This document shows positions 1-8,155 of a stretch of DNA of 64,000 nt, in pieces; the first letter of the stretch is position 1; every line of letters begins with the position of its first letter. Made by a program: the position numbers and the translations under genes. Origin of the DNA: CAZGKW01 sp964526295 (lineage in GTDB: Bacteria > Planctomycetota > Phycisphaerae > FEN-1346). A model generated the notes under the pieces. The model saw only the letters and a list, made by a program, of their open reading frames with translations. It was not told the origin of the DNA and made no database searches. Location of the stretch: the NCBI GenBank assembly GCA_964526295.1, contig CAZGKW010000020.1, forward strand, positions 1 to 64,000, in the 5' to 3' direction.

Positions 1-383
1 CCTTAGCAGGATGAATCTCTCTAAGCCCTTGCCGTTAAAAGACTTAGCTCGGCGACCCCCGCCATCTCGGCGTTGAAATCGCGCTTGCGGCGCCCTCGAA
101 ATGCCGGGTTTTCGGCCCATTTCGCGGACCCCCCTGAAAATTATAGTGTATGCCGGGTCGGCGCCTGCTCGGCCGCCGTTTCGCGCCCCGTCGTGGGCCC
201 CTGGGCCGCGCGGCGGTGGATACGCCGGGGGGCCCTCGCGGACGCGGGCCTGCGAAGGCGCCAATCCCTGCGTTTCTATCAAGTCCCGCGCCCGGATAGG
301 CCGAAAGAGCCTGTGGCGGTCACCACAGCCTCGTGCGGGTCCCCTAACCCGTCAAGTGCCGGTCTCGGCAGAGGTTGTGCGAG
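1..383. other. Intergenic start of window, no gene seen
   Basis: No open frame here has convincing protein sequence; the frames that exist are GC-driven and resemble nothing. A TATAGT hexamer at 142-147 could be a -10 box but has no good -35 partner. A GAGG stretch at 371-374 serves as ribosome binding site for the gene starting at 384. Confidence 0.5.
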
Positions 384-1211
384 ATGTACAAGGAGTATTA
401 CGGTTTCCGCGAAGACCCGTTCAATATCACCCCGGACCCGCGGTTTCTGTACCTGACGCCGCAGCATCGGGAGGCCCTGAACCACCTTCTGTACGGCATT
501 CGCCGCCGGAAGGGGTTCATCTGCCTCACCGGCGAGGTCGGCACGGGCAAGACCACCCTTTGCCGGGCCCTCCTCAGGGAGCTGGACCGCGACGGCCGGT
601 TCCACACCGCCCTGGTCCTCAACCCGATGCTCTCCGAGGCCCAGCTCCTCAGGGCGATTGTGGAGGAATTCGGCATCGAACCGCCCCGCCACGACCGCCT
701 GGCCTACCTCAACGTCCTGAACAAGTTCCTGCTGCGCGTGGCCGCGTCGGGGCGGGACTGCGTCCTGATCATCGACGAGGCCCAGGACATGCGTGACGAG
801 TGTCTCGAGATGGCCCGGCTCCTGTCGAACCTTGAGACCGAGCGGCAGAAGCTGCTCCAGATCGTCTTCCTGGGCCAGCCGGAGCTCCGGACGAAGCTCG
901 CCCGGCCGGTCCTCCGCCAGCTCGCCCAGCGGATCACCGTCCGCTATCACCTCGAGCCGCTCGACGTCAAGGACACCGCCGCCTATCTGGAGCACCGCCT
1001 CCGCGTCGCCGCCGACAACCCCCGCCAGCCCACCGTCCGCTTCGACCGCGGCGCCGTCCGCGAGATCCACAAGTTCAGCCAGGGCACCCCGCGGCTCATT
1101 AACGCCATCGGCGACCAGGTCCTCCTCGCCGGCTACGTCTACCAGACCAGCAAGATCAACCGCCGCCTGGCACGCCTCGCCGCCGCCGAACTGAAGGGAA
1201 CCAAACGGTGA
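384..1211 (+). CDS. ExeA/GspA-family AAA+ ATPase
   Basis: A 275-residue AAA+ ATPase of the ExeA/GspA type. In proteobacteria this family works with GspB to help type II secretion cross or anchor in the peptidoglycan. The N-terminus (MYKEYYGFREDPF, then TPDPRFLYL) is the family signature. Walker A (GEVGTGKTT) is at residues 50-58 and Walker B (CVLIIDEAQD) at 126-135. Classical ExeA has a C-terminal peptidoglycan-binding region; this protein ends after the AAA module, so it is a short version. I chose ATG 384 because the family starts with MY and GAGG lies nine bases upstream; an in-frame TTG at 375 is less likely. Its stop overlaps the GTG start of the next gene by four bases, so the two are translationally coupled. 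Confidence 0.85.
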   Translation: MYKEYYGFREDPFNITPDPRFLYLTPQHREALNHLLYGIRRRKGFICLTGEVGTGKTTLCRALLRELDRDGRFHTALVLNPMLSEAQLLRAIVEEFGIEPPRHDRLAYLNVLNKFLLRVAASGRDCVLIIDEAQDMRDECLEMARLLSNLETERQKLLQIVFLGQPELRTKLARPVLRQLAQRITVRYHLEPLDVKDTAAYLEHRLRVAADNPRQPTVRFDRGAVREIHKFSQGTPRLINAIGDQVLLAGYVYQTSKINRRLARLAAAELKGTKR

Positions 1212-2629
1212 GTCTCATTAACGATGCCCTCAAACGGGCCCAGGACGGCACCGCCGGTCCGGAGGAGAAGGACGAGGTCTGGGTCGAGCCCCTCGACGAG
1301 ACGGCCGCCGACGCTCCCGAGTCCACGCCCGCGCCCCCGTCGAAAGCGAAGCGCCGCCGCAGCCTGTGGCCGTTCCTCCTGCTGCTGGTCACGCTGGCGA
1401 TCGGCCTGGGCGTCTACTACCTCGCGGTCAACCGCGGCCAGGCCCTTCGCGAGGCCACCGGCAAGATGGTCGCCTCCTGGATGACGCGCGGCGGTCCGGA
1501 CGGGCCGGGCGTCGCGCCGGAACCGACGCCCGCGCCGTCGCCCGCCCCGAGTGCGTCTGCTCCGAGCGATAGGGGTCCACCAAGCGCGCCGGCTGCGCCC
1601 GCGCCGAGTGCACCGGCCGAGGCGGACGCCACGCTGGCCGAGCTCCCTGCCCCGACCGCCGGACCGACGTACCCTGAGACGCGGCTCGCCCCGCCCGCCG
1701 CGCCGCGACCCGCGGCACCGGCGGACCTCGAGACGGCCGCGGCCGACCTGTCGACGTCTCAGACACCCGTCCTCGACGCCGCGCCCGCGCCTGCCGACAC
1801 GGACACGGTGACCGCCACCGGCGCCGGTGCGTCCGAGGTCCGGCCCGCCGCGCCGCCCGCGCCGCCCGACGCCGGGCCGAGCGACCTGGGCCTGGCCGAC
1901 GCCGACGCGTGGCAGCCGCCGGCCCCGGACGCCGTCGAGACCGTCCCCGGCGACGTTGCCGACCTGCCCGTCGCGATCGGCGAGGAGGTGGCGATCCGGA
2001 ACCCGTTCCAGCCGCTCCCCGCGCCGTCCCCCGCCGCAGGCGACGGTGCCGCCGACACCCCGGCCGATGAGACGACCGATGCGGCCGCCGGCGCGGAGCC
2101 GACCGCCGACCAAGCCACGGAGACGACCGCCGACCAAGCCACGCCCGATGCGACGGCGGATGCGGCCGCGACCGACGAGAGTGCAGCCGACGAGCCGACC
2201 GCCGAGGCGGCGGACGGTTCGCCGGAGGCCGGCACCGACGTCGCCGCCGCCGAGTCCGCCGCGGACGCCGGGCCGGGCGATGCGGCGCCGGGCGAGACGG
2301 TCGTCGCGACGACGGTCAACGCCGTCGACCTCCCCGCCGACGCCTCCGGGGGCGCCTCTGCGGATGCGGGCGCCGCCCCGGCGGCCGATCCGACCGGCGT
2401 CGAGGGTCCCGAGGGCGAGCCGGCCGAGGCGGCGGGGCCGCCACAGCTTATCGACACGTCCATCTACAAGCTCAGCACGATCATGGTCGGCCCGAAGGGC
2501 GGCTCGGCCGTCATCAACGGCAAGTACGTCCGCCGCGACAGCGAGGTCGGCGACGCCCGCGTCGTCGAGGTCCGGGCCCACTCGGTCGTCCTGGAGGTCG
2601 GCGGCCAACGCGTCACCCTGGGCCTGTGA
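1208..2629 (+). CDS. GspB-like membrane protein with long disordered linker
   Basis: A 473-residue bitopic membrane protein. It begins MSLINDALKRAQ, the typical start of GspB-like proteins that partner ExeA/GspA ATPases. A basic stretch leads into one membrane segment at about residues 53-74. About 340 residues rich in Ala, Pro, Thr, Asp and Glu follow, with short repeats such as ADQATETTADQAT, which looks like an extended disordered periplasmic spacer. The last ~60 residues (YKLSTIMVGPKGGSAVING to the end) match the small beta domain of GspB, including a GKYVRRDSEVG stretch. The GTG start overlaps the previous stop (GTGA). The role is inferred from the pair; no secretin or other type II secretion gene is visible in the window. 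Confidence 0.75.
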   Translation: MSLINDALKRAQDGTAGPEEKDEVWVEPLDETAADAPESTPAPPSKAKRRRSLWPFLLLLVTLAIGLGVYYLAVNRGQALREATGKMVASWMTRGGPDGPGVAPEPTPAPSPAPSASAPSDRGPPSAPAAPAPSAPAEADATLAELPAPTAGPTYPETRLAPPAAPRPAAPADLETAAADLSTSQTPVLDAAPAPADTDTVTATGAGASEVRPAAPPAPPDAGPSDLGLADADAWQPPAPDAVETVPGDVADLPVAIGEEVAIRNPFQPLPAPSPAAGDGAADTPADETTDAAAGAEPTADQATETTADQATPDATADAAATDESAADEPTAEAADGSPEAGTDVAAAESAADAGPGDAAPGETVVATTVNAVDLPADASGGASADAGAAPAADPTGVEGPEGEPAEAAGPPQLIDTSIYKLSTIMVGPKGGSAVINGKYVRRDSEVGDARVVEVRAHSVVLEVGGQRVTLGL

Positions 2630-2874
2630 CGCCGACCGGCCCAGGTGTACCCGCCTCCCGTTCCGAGCCGCCGCGTGCCGTCACCCCGAGCGGCGTCGAG
2701 GGGTCTCGCCGTGCGTGCCGTTCTCTGGAGTGCGGCGATAGCAATCGCCGCCCCGGCCCTCCGTCGAGCGGGCACCAGAGAAGCAGGCCAACGGGCTGCG
2801 AGAAAATAGCCCAGGGCAAACCCTGAGCCTGTCGAAGGGCGCCGCCCCGGGTCAACGGCACCAGGAAGAGAAAC

Positions 2875-2976
2875 CAAGCCCTGAAGGGGCGCAGGCAAAC
2901 CCTTGCTTGCGCCCCTTCAGGGCTTGTGTGGTATGGGACCCCGTCCTGTTCCCATTCAGCCCTTCGGGCTGAATGG
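2875..2976. repeat. Two strong intergenic hairpins
   Basis: The first hairpin has perfect 19-base arms, 2875-2893 against 2908-2926, around a 14-base loop. The second has perfect 11-base arms, 2952-2962 against 2966-2976, with a three-base loop. Neither is followed by a T-tract, so they look like dispersed repeat hairpins rather than classical terminators, though the first could end the gspB transcript. Confidence 0.7.
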
Positions 2977-2980
2977 CACG

Positions 2981-3328
2981 CCCCCTCACCCCGCCCCTCT
3001 CCCGCGTGGGGGAGAGGGGGGTCATGAGCGGCATGTCTACATCTATACCCTCTCCCGCGAGGGGAGAGGGGGGTCATGAGCGGCATGTCTTCATCTATAC
3101 CCTCTCCCTTGACGGGAGAAGGGTCGTCCCCCTCACCCCGCCCCTCTCCCGCGGGGGGGGAGAGGGGGGTCATGAGCGGCATGTCTTCATCTATACCCTC
3201 TCCCTTGACGGGAGAGGGGTCGTCCCCCTCAGCCCGCCCCTCTCCCGCGAGGGGAGAGGGGGGTTATGAGCGGCATGTCTTCATCTATACCCTCTCCCTT
3301 GACGGGAGAGGGGGAGGGTGAGGGTGAA
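2981..3328. repeat. Tandem array of CCTCTCCC/GGGAGAGG hairpins
   Basis: Roughly four imperfect copies of a repeat made of GC-rich hairpins (CCCTCTCCC pairing with GGGAGAGGG). They are separated by a conserved spacer reading GGTCATGAGCGGCATGTCTT followed by CATCTATAC. Alternate hairpins have the loops CGCGAG/CGGGG or TTGAC. Single copies of the same hairpin occur at 6499-6541, about 26507-26540 and about 31826-31851, so this is a dispersed family that has expanded locally. Small open frames through it are an artefact of the repeat. A further palindrome (GCCGCC pairing with GGCGGC) follows at about 3332-3349. No gene is seen between 2630 and 3368. Confidence 0.8.
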
Positions 3329-3368
3329 TCGAGCCGCCCAGCGGGCGGCTCCTTGGAGTGCGGCGACT

Positions 3369-4043
3369 TCAGTCACCCCTTTGGCTGTGCGAACCAGCGG
3401 CCAGGATTTCGTCGGCAAGAAGGTATCCTCGGTGCGTGACCCTGAAATTCTCGTCCTTGTAGCCGCGCGCCTTCAGCAGTCCCAAGCCCACTAGTTGCTC
3501 TATCGCATCCTCGTATTCAGCCTCACTTCTCGCGTTGCCCACCTCGCACAATTGCTTCTTGTTTGTCTGGATGCCTCTTCGCTCGCGCATTGGCAAACGC
3601 CACACTGTACCATTGCAGTCCTGAGCCGCCTCAACGAGCACTCGTACCGCCGCAGGAGACAAGTGGGAAGAGCCGACAGCACCAGCGCGCCGATCTCCGT
3701 TAAAGCCAAGTGCCAGCAATATCTTCGCAAGGACATCTTCTACGGCGTCTCCTCTGGCTTGGCCCGCTCCTAGCTTCCCCTCCTCAACCAACCGGGAGAC
3801 TTGCTCACGGTGCTGCTTGAGCTCGTTGACCGTGAACCTGCGCGTCAACTTGGTCTGCGTGTGAACATCCGAGTGGCAAGTCAGGCAGACGGCTATGATG
3901 TTGTCGAGAGTGTCATCGCCGCCTTCGGAACGTTCCACGATGTGATGGACCTGTAGGTGCAGCGGTTCAAAACGCCGACAGATACAGCAGTGGCGCGCAC
4001 ATTTGGCAAGCATCTCATCAGCGAGATGTTCCGGGACGCTCAT
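3369..4043 (-). CDS. HNH endonuclease
   Basis: A 224-residue protein with an N-terminal HNH nuclease domain, likely a metal-dependent DNA-cutting enzyme. Two zinc-binding pairs (CxxC at residues 19-22 and 53-56) bracket the catalytic HH at 33-34, Asn48 and His57, so the ββα-metal core is complete. The C-terminal half (from about residue 90) has no recognised family; an FRVTHRGYLLADEIL stretch near the end resembles winged-helix ends. I chose ATG 4043 over ATG 4058 because GGAGG lies eight bases before it and nothing precedes 4058. Base composition is lower in GC than most of the window. It is the last gene of a minus-strand set (methyltransferase, membrane protein, HNH), which suggests restriction or defence. 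Confidence 0.8.
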   Translation of the reverse strand: MSVPEHLADEMLAKCARHCCICRRFEPLHLQVHHIVERSEGGDDTLDNIIAVCLTCHSDVHTQTKLTRRFTVNELKQHREQVSRLVEEGKLGAGQARGDAVEDVLAKILLALGFNGDRRAGAVGSSHLSPAAVRVLVEAAQDCNGTVWRLPMRERRGIQTNKKQLCEVGNARSEAEYEDAIEQLVGLGLLKARGYKDENFRVTHRGYLLADEILAAGSHSQRGD

Positions 4044-4076
4044 CGTTTTGGCCTCCATGGCTGACCGAGTCCGTGC

Positions 4077-4688
4077 CTACTCCTCTTCACTCCCCGACCC
4101 CGGCTCAGAAGAGCCGCGCTGTCCCTCCGTTTGCTGGCTATGGCGCAACACGCTGAGAACCGGCAGCACGGTGCTCCCCTTGAGCCGCAGGATTGCTCCT
4201 TCCGGAGAGTACACTGAAACCCAGACTTCGCTCTCCGGAAGGGCACATACCTGCTGTAGCAACGCCGGCGGGACGACCTGTGCTAGAAGGCGGAACCTTT
4301 TCTCTTCCCCAACAGAAAGGGGTTGCCTACCACTCGCCGCGACCTGAGCCCGCACCCCATCCGTCAGCGGCAGCATGCCGTGCCGCCGCGAAGTGCCAGT
4401 CGGCATAGGACTAAACCCAATGGCCGTCTGCTTCTTCCCGACGCCCTTCCTCCTATCCCCGAAGCATACTTCCGCCTTCTGAATATAGACGGGAATCCGG
4501 CCCGAGTTCCATACCCGAAGCACAATACCGGGAGAGGACCCGTCAATCTCCTTGACGAACCAGAGCTCCGCGCTAACTCGTTCGCGCCTTTGCAGCAGGA
4601 AGGAGACGCACTGCCACGTCAGCGAGGCCAGCGCCAACAGGAACCCCGCAAACCCAAGCCAAGCTGCTATCTTGTCGGCTTCAGACAT
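4077..4688 (-). CDS. Hypothetical membrane-anchored protein
   Basis: A 203-residue protein of unrecognised family. One hydrophobic segment near the N-terminus (WLGFAGFLLALASLTWQCV, about residues 10-28) probably anchors it in the inner membrane. The following soluble part looks like a small beta-rich domain, with stretches such as VLRVWNSGRIPVYIQKAEV. The C-terminus is acidic and low-complexity (SSEPGSGSEEE). It lies between the methyltransferase-nuclease fusion upstream and the HNH nuclease downstream on the same strand and has the same lower GC content, so it probably belongs to that unit. Small membrane-anchored partners are common in defence loci, but no effector domain is recognisable here. 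Confidence 0.6.
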   Translation of the reverse strand: MSEADKIAAWLGFAGFLLALASLTWQCVSFLLQRRERVSAELWFVKEIDGSSPGIVLRVWNSGRIPVYIQKAEVCFGDRRKGVGKKQTAIGFSPMPTGTSRRHGMLPLTDGVRAQVAASGRQPLSVGEEKRFRLLAQVVPPALLQQVCALPESEVWVSVYSPEGAILRLKGSTVLPVLSVLRHSQQTEGQRGSSEPGSGSEEE

Positions 4689-4728
4689 AGGGCGTAAACT
4701 CCTGCACAGTCACACAAAGCGAAGACCC

Positions 4729-6483
4729 TCACTCCCCCAACAGATCCTCCTGCCGCTGGCGTTTGCGGCGATGTTTCGGGGCTTCCTGGAAGGTGTGCTG
4801 CGCCGGGCCGCCGGGCACCTGGAGGCACGAGGGGTTCGGCTTGTGCGGGTCCGAGAGGAGCTGCTCCACCGTCAGGACCTGGACCCGCGGATAGGTCTGG
4901 CGGTGCCAGGGCGACTCGTACATCCCGGCCGCGGCCGCCTCGGTCCGCATCGGTTTCGTCGGCTCGGCCAACGTGATGAAGACGCCCATCTCGGCCTTTT
5001 CGCGGGTCATCGTGCCGACGAGGTCGCGGACGTCCCTCGCGCCGACGTTCCGGCCGCCCTTCACTTGGACGAGCATGGTCTTGGTGACGGGCCGGTCGCC
5101 CTTCATCTCGTCGATGAAGTATCGGACGCCGTCGATGCCCTGGTCGGCCCCCTTCCTGGCCTTGCGGCCCTTGGGTCGGGCCCCGACGAGGCCGAGGGCC
5201 CAATACTGGAACTGGAACGGGTCGGCCTGGGCCAGGGCCGCCGCGCCGCTGGTGCTGGCCGGTTCGCCGATGACCTCGTATTCGGGGAGGGGCTCGAAGC
5301 GCGTCAGGCGATGCTTGATCAGGTTGACCGCGAGGTGCGTGATGTCGATGCCGATCCAGGTCCGCGGCGGGGTGTCGGGATTCTCGCGGTTCAAGGTCTC
5401 GACGGCGTCGATCGTCGTGCCGCAGCCGCAGAAGGGGTCCAGGACGACGTCGCCGGGGTTGCTGGAGGCGGCGACGATGCGCTTGAGCAACTCGAGCGGT
5501 TTCTGCGTGGGATAGCCTAGCCGTTCAGCCGCCTGCGCTCCAATAGGCCCAATATCTGCCCAAATATCAGGGATGGCCGTTCCTTCTAATTCGTCGGCAT
5601 ACCACTTGAGGCGCGGAGTCCCTTTGCCCTTTTTCGGCCAGTAGATGCGACCCGCTGCGTCAAGGGCATCGAGCTTGCTCTGTACTGTGGCTCCCTCAAT
5701 CCCGAGTCGCTTCACCACGGCACCCGGAATCGCCCAATGCCTTTGTACCGCCGTTGGGTTTACTCCGCGCCACGGTTGTCCGCTTTCGCCAGTACGCACA
5801 CCCGAGCCCGTCAAGGTGATTGGCTGGAATCGCCTCTCAGTTTCCGGGTCCACATGCTTAAAGTGCTTCTCTATGTACTCCGGGTCGTGAGCGCGCGTGG
5901 GGTCTGTCCACACGTAGTCGGCGCTCCGCGAGTAGAACAGCACGACATCGTGCAAAGGCCCCCATCGCTTGGCTGAGCCGTGGGCGTGAGTGCGCTTCCA
6001 GATGACTTCATTCAGGAAGTGGCGCGGTCCAAAAATCGCATCCAGAATCAGTTTCAGATAGTGGCTGGCCGTCGGGTCGCAGTGGAGGTACAGGGAGCCG
6101 GTCTTCTTGAGGACGCGGTGCAGGTGGACCAGGCGGATCGCCATCTGCACCAGGTAGGCCATCATCGGGGAGGCCTTCAGGAAGCTCATCAGCGTGTTCA
6201 CCAGCTCCACCAGCGGCGGCGGGACGGCCGGGTCGCGGCTGATGCGGACGAAGGCTTCGTTGGCGGCGGTGTCCCAGGTCCAGGTGTCCTCGAAGGCCTT
6301 GATCTGGGCGGCGGCCGGCGTGCCGCTCGCTTCCTTGAAGAGCACGTTGTACGACTGCTGGCTGTTGAACGGCGGGTCCAGGTACACCAGGTCGACGGAG
6401 GCGCCTGGAAAGAGGGAGTCGTCGGTCAGAAAGGCGAGGTTGTCGCCGTAACAGAGGAGGTTTCGGCCGGACCATTCGGGCAT
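4729..6483 (-). CDS. DNA methyltransferase fused to Mrr-like nuclease domain
   Basis: A 584-residue fusion. The N-terminal part is a beta-class amino-methyltransferase (N6-adenine or N4-cytosine): catalytic motif DPPF at residues 36-39 comes first, and the SAM-binding motif DPFCGCGTT comes later, near residue 350. Between them (about residues 143-322) is the target-recognition region. The C-terminal ~130 residues contain GADQGIDGVRYF and MLVQVKGG, the D...QVK pattern of the Mrr/PD-(D/E)XK nuclease fold, so one chain may both modify and cut. I chose ATG 6483 because GAGGAAA precedes it; ATG 6507 lies inside repeat DNA. The DNA for the recognition region (about 5515-6055) is clearly lower in GC than either flank. 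First gene of a probable three-gene defence unit. Confidence 0.85.
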   Translation of the reverse strand: MPEWSGRNLLCYGDNLAFLTDDSLFPGASVDLVYLDPPFNSQQSYNVLFKEASGTPAAAQIKAFEDTWTWDTAANEAFVRISRDPAVPPPLVELVNTLMSFLKASPMMAYLVQMAIRLVHLHRVLKKTGSLYLHCDPTASHYLKLILDAIFGPRHFLNEVIWKRTHAHGSAKRWGPLHDVVLFYSRSADYVWTDPTRAHDPEYIEKHFKHVDPETERRFQPITLTGSGVRTGESGQPWRGVNPTAVQRHWAIPGAVVKRLGIEGATVQSKLDALDAAGRIYWPKKGKGTPRLKWYADELEGTAIPDIWADIGPIGAQAAERLGYPTQKPLELLKRIVAASSNPGDVVLDPFCGCGTTIDAVETLNRENPDTPPRTWIGIDITHLAVNLIKHRLTRFEPLPEYEVIGEPASTSGAAALAQADPFQFQYWALGLVGARPKGRKARKGADQGIDGVRYFIDEMKGDRPVTKTMLVQVKGGRNVGARDVRDLVGTMTREKAEMGVFITLAEPTKPMRTEAAAAGMYESPWHRQTYPRVQVLTVEQLLSDPHKPNPSCLQVPGGPAQHTFQEAPKHRRKRQRQEDLLGE

Positions 6484-6498
6484 GGCTTTTTCCTCTGC

Positions 6499-6541
6499 CC
6501 CCCTCACCCCGCCCCTCTCCCGCGTGGGGGAGAGGGGGGTT
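6499..6541. repeat. Dispersed GGGAGAGG hairpin copy
   Basis: A single copy of the hairpin family that forms the array at 2981-3328, including the preceding CCCCTCACCCCG. It lies directly upstream of the methyltransferase start. Confidence 0.75.
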
Positions 6542-6725
6542 ATTGAACGGCGTTAGAATCGCATCGGGATGGGTCTCTGTCAAGGGCGGAACGCGGACGG
6601 CGGCAGGCACGTGACCCTCCGTCGTCCCGGTCGCGACGCGTCGGGAGGACTACGGAGGGCGGGCCCCGGTGCCCGATGCCGTGACGGCCCGAACGAAGAT
6701 TTCGGTCGGAAGCGACGGAATGCGT

Positions 6726-6754
6726 TTGACAAGATGCCTTTTATGGGGTAAATT
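6726..6754 (+). promoter_or_regulatory. Sigma70-type promoter
   Basis: Perfect -35 TTGACA at 6726-6731, a 17-base spacer and -10 TAAATT at 6749-6754. Transcription should start near 6761 and run into the terminator-like hairpin at 6781-6816. Confidence 0.75.
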
Positions 6755-6760
6755 GCCTTG

Positions 6761-7180
6761 GAGTGAGGGCCAATGCACCCGGGGCTGACGCGCCTGAGGC
6801 GCGGCGGCCCCTTTTTCGTGCGGAGGGTTTGCGCTCTGCCAGAGGGGTGAACGCGGCTGGAGGGCCGCGGCAGGACGGTTGCCGGCCATGTGAGCGGGAT
6901 GGGGCGGTCCGCCGGACGTGTTGGAGGACACGGGCGGGCCGGGGCCGGTGACAGACATTCCGAGCCGGAACGTGTTGCGGGTCGAAGGGGGTTTCCGCGA
7001 AAGCGGTGGGGACCGCCGATGGCCCGTTTTCTTTGAAAGCCCCGCCCTCAAGGGGCGGAAAGGGAACAGGAGAGCGTGATGACGGACCGGTCGAGACGCT
7101 GCCGGGGGCCGGCCTCCGGGCCGGGTCCGGCGCGGCCCGCCGGGCCCGTCGGTCAGGCTCGGGAAGGAAGGAGAGAGGGG
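6761..7180 (+). ncRNA. Candidate structured leader or small RNA
   Basis: About 420 bases without a convincing gene, downstream of a strong promoter. It holds several stable hairpins: the terminator-like stem at 6781-6811, a CGCGGC/GCCGCG stem near 6852-6869, a CCGC-GAAA-GCGG tetraloop stem at 6995-7006, and a CCGCCC/GGGCGG stem near 7035-7055. A 25-codon frame (6773-6850) overlaps the first hairpin. I could not match it to RNase P, SRP, tmRNA or 6S RNA. It may be the regulated 5' leader of the PEP-CTERM gene or an independent small RNA. Confidence 0.25.
6781..6816 (+). terminator. Intrinsic terminator just after a promoter
   Basis: GGGGC (6781-6785) pairs with GCCCC (6807-6811). An inner CGCGCC/GGCGCG stem (6789-6794 with 6798-6803) has a TGA loop, and TTTTT follows at 6812-6816. 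It sits about 20 bases after the expected start from the 6726 promoter, so most transcripts would be only ~55 nucleotides long unless termination is relieved. Confidence 0.65.
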
Positions 7181-7894
7181 ATGAGAACGCGCTTAGCTGT
7201 GGTCCTCTTGGTCGCCGGGACGGCCGCCCTGCTGGCGGCGGCGCCGGCCGGTGCCGGTCTGATGCTGAGTTTCAAGCCGGTCCCGATTCCGGACGGCATC
7301 CTCCTGGATCCGGACGGCGACGCGGGTCCCGAGCCCGCCCTGGACAACACCCACTGGAACTGCTACGACATCCAGGTCGAGCAGTCCGACGGGGACGACT
7401 GGACGAACGCGGCCATGCAGATCGAGCTGCTCGCCGGCCAGTTCTTCCAGCACGAGCTGGGCGGCAACGTGACGCCGAACCCGGCCCTGTTCGGGCTGGC
7501 GCCGGAGCTGGCGTTCGACACGTTCGTGTCTCGCCCGTCGCCCGTCCCGCCCGACGCCGACTTCAACCCCGACGCGCCCCTGGTGCCGGGCGGCGCCACC
7601 GTCTTCGGCGACCCCGTGCTGGAGTTCAGCACCCAGCGGCTGAACATTTCCTGGGGTGACACGGACGACAGCGGCGATCACGGGCCGTGGACGATCGCCC
7701 GGATCACCATCTCGGAGAACGAGGCCGCCGAAGGCATCGTTCAGCTCGCGGCGTTCCACGGCGAGTCCGAGCCGCTCGTCGTCCTGGAACCGGACGAGTG
7801 GCGGATCGAGGGTGGACAGTTAGTGCCCGAGCCCGCGACGCTGGGGCTCCTGGCGGCCGGTCTGGCGGGCCTCTGGATCAAGCGTAAGCGGTAA
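7181..7894 (+). CDS. PEP-CTERM sorting-domain exported protein
   Basis: A 237-residue exported protein. A signal peptide (MRTRLAVVLLVAGTAALLAA, cleavage near AGAG) is followed by an acidic beta-rich domain of unknown function with no cysteine clusters. It ends with a PEP-CTERM signal: VPEPATLGLLAAGLAGLW then the basic tail IKRKR. Such proteins are processed by an exosortase and delivered to the cell surface or matrix; the exosortase is not in this window. ATG 7181 follows a strong GGAAGGAGAGAGGGG site, which rejects the in-frame upstream codons. The gene is probably fed by the promoter at 6726 through a long, terminator-containing leader. Confidence 0.85.
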   Translation: MRTRLAVVLLVAGTAALLAAAPAGAGLMLSFKPVPIPDGILLDPDGDAGPEPALDNTHWNCYDIQVEQSDGDDWTNAAMQIELLAGQFFQHELGGNVTPNPALFGLAPELAFDTFVSRPSPVPPDADFNPDAPLVPGGATVFGDPVLEFSTQRLNISWGDTDDSGDHGPWTIARITISENEAAEGIVQLAAFHGESEPLVVLEPDEWRIEGGQLVPEPATLGLLAAGLAGLWIKRKR

Positions 7895-8155
7895 CCGGGC
7901 CGACCGGCCGGTCCGGTCCGCCGGTTGACGAAAGGGCGCCGCGCATCGGCGGCGGGCGATCGTGGCCCGTCCTCGGCGCGCGGCGCCTCCGCGCGCCGGG
8001 GGAGACGGGCCCGAGCAGGACTGATCGGGGCGCCGTCTGAGGTCGGCCCCCGGCGCCGCGGGGGGCGCTTGGCGCCGTCACGTCACGGTCCCGCAGCGCA
8101 CGCACCGCCCGCCTCAAGGCGGGAAGAGAATCGTGCCGGCGGCCGCGGGGCCGCA

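Noticed and set aside
2981..3328. CRISPR array
   Set aside because: The spacers between hairpins are identical to one another, not unique, and there are no cas genes.
6761..7180. RNase P, SRP, tmRNA or 6S RNA
   Set aside because: I looked for their conserved cores (for example GAGGAAAGTCC or the tmRNA tag) and found none; only generic hairpins are present.
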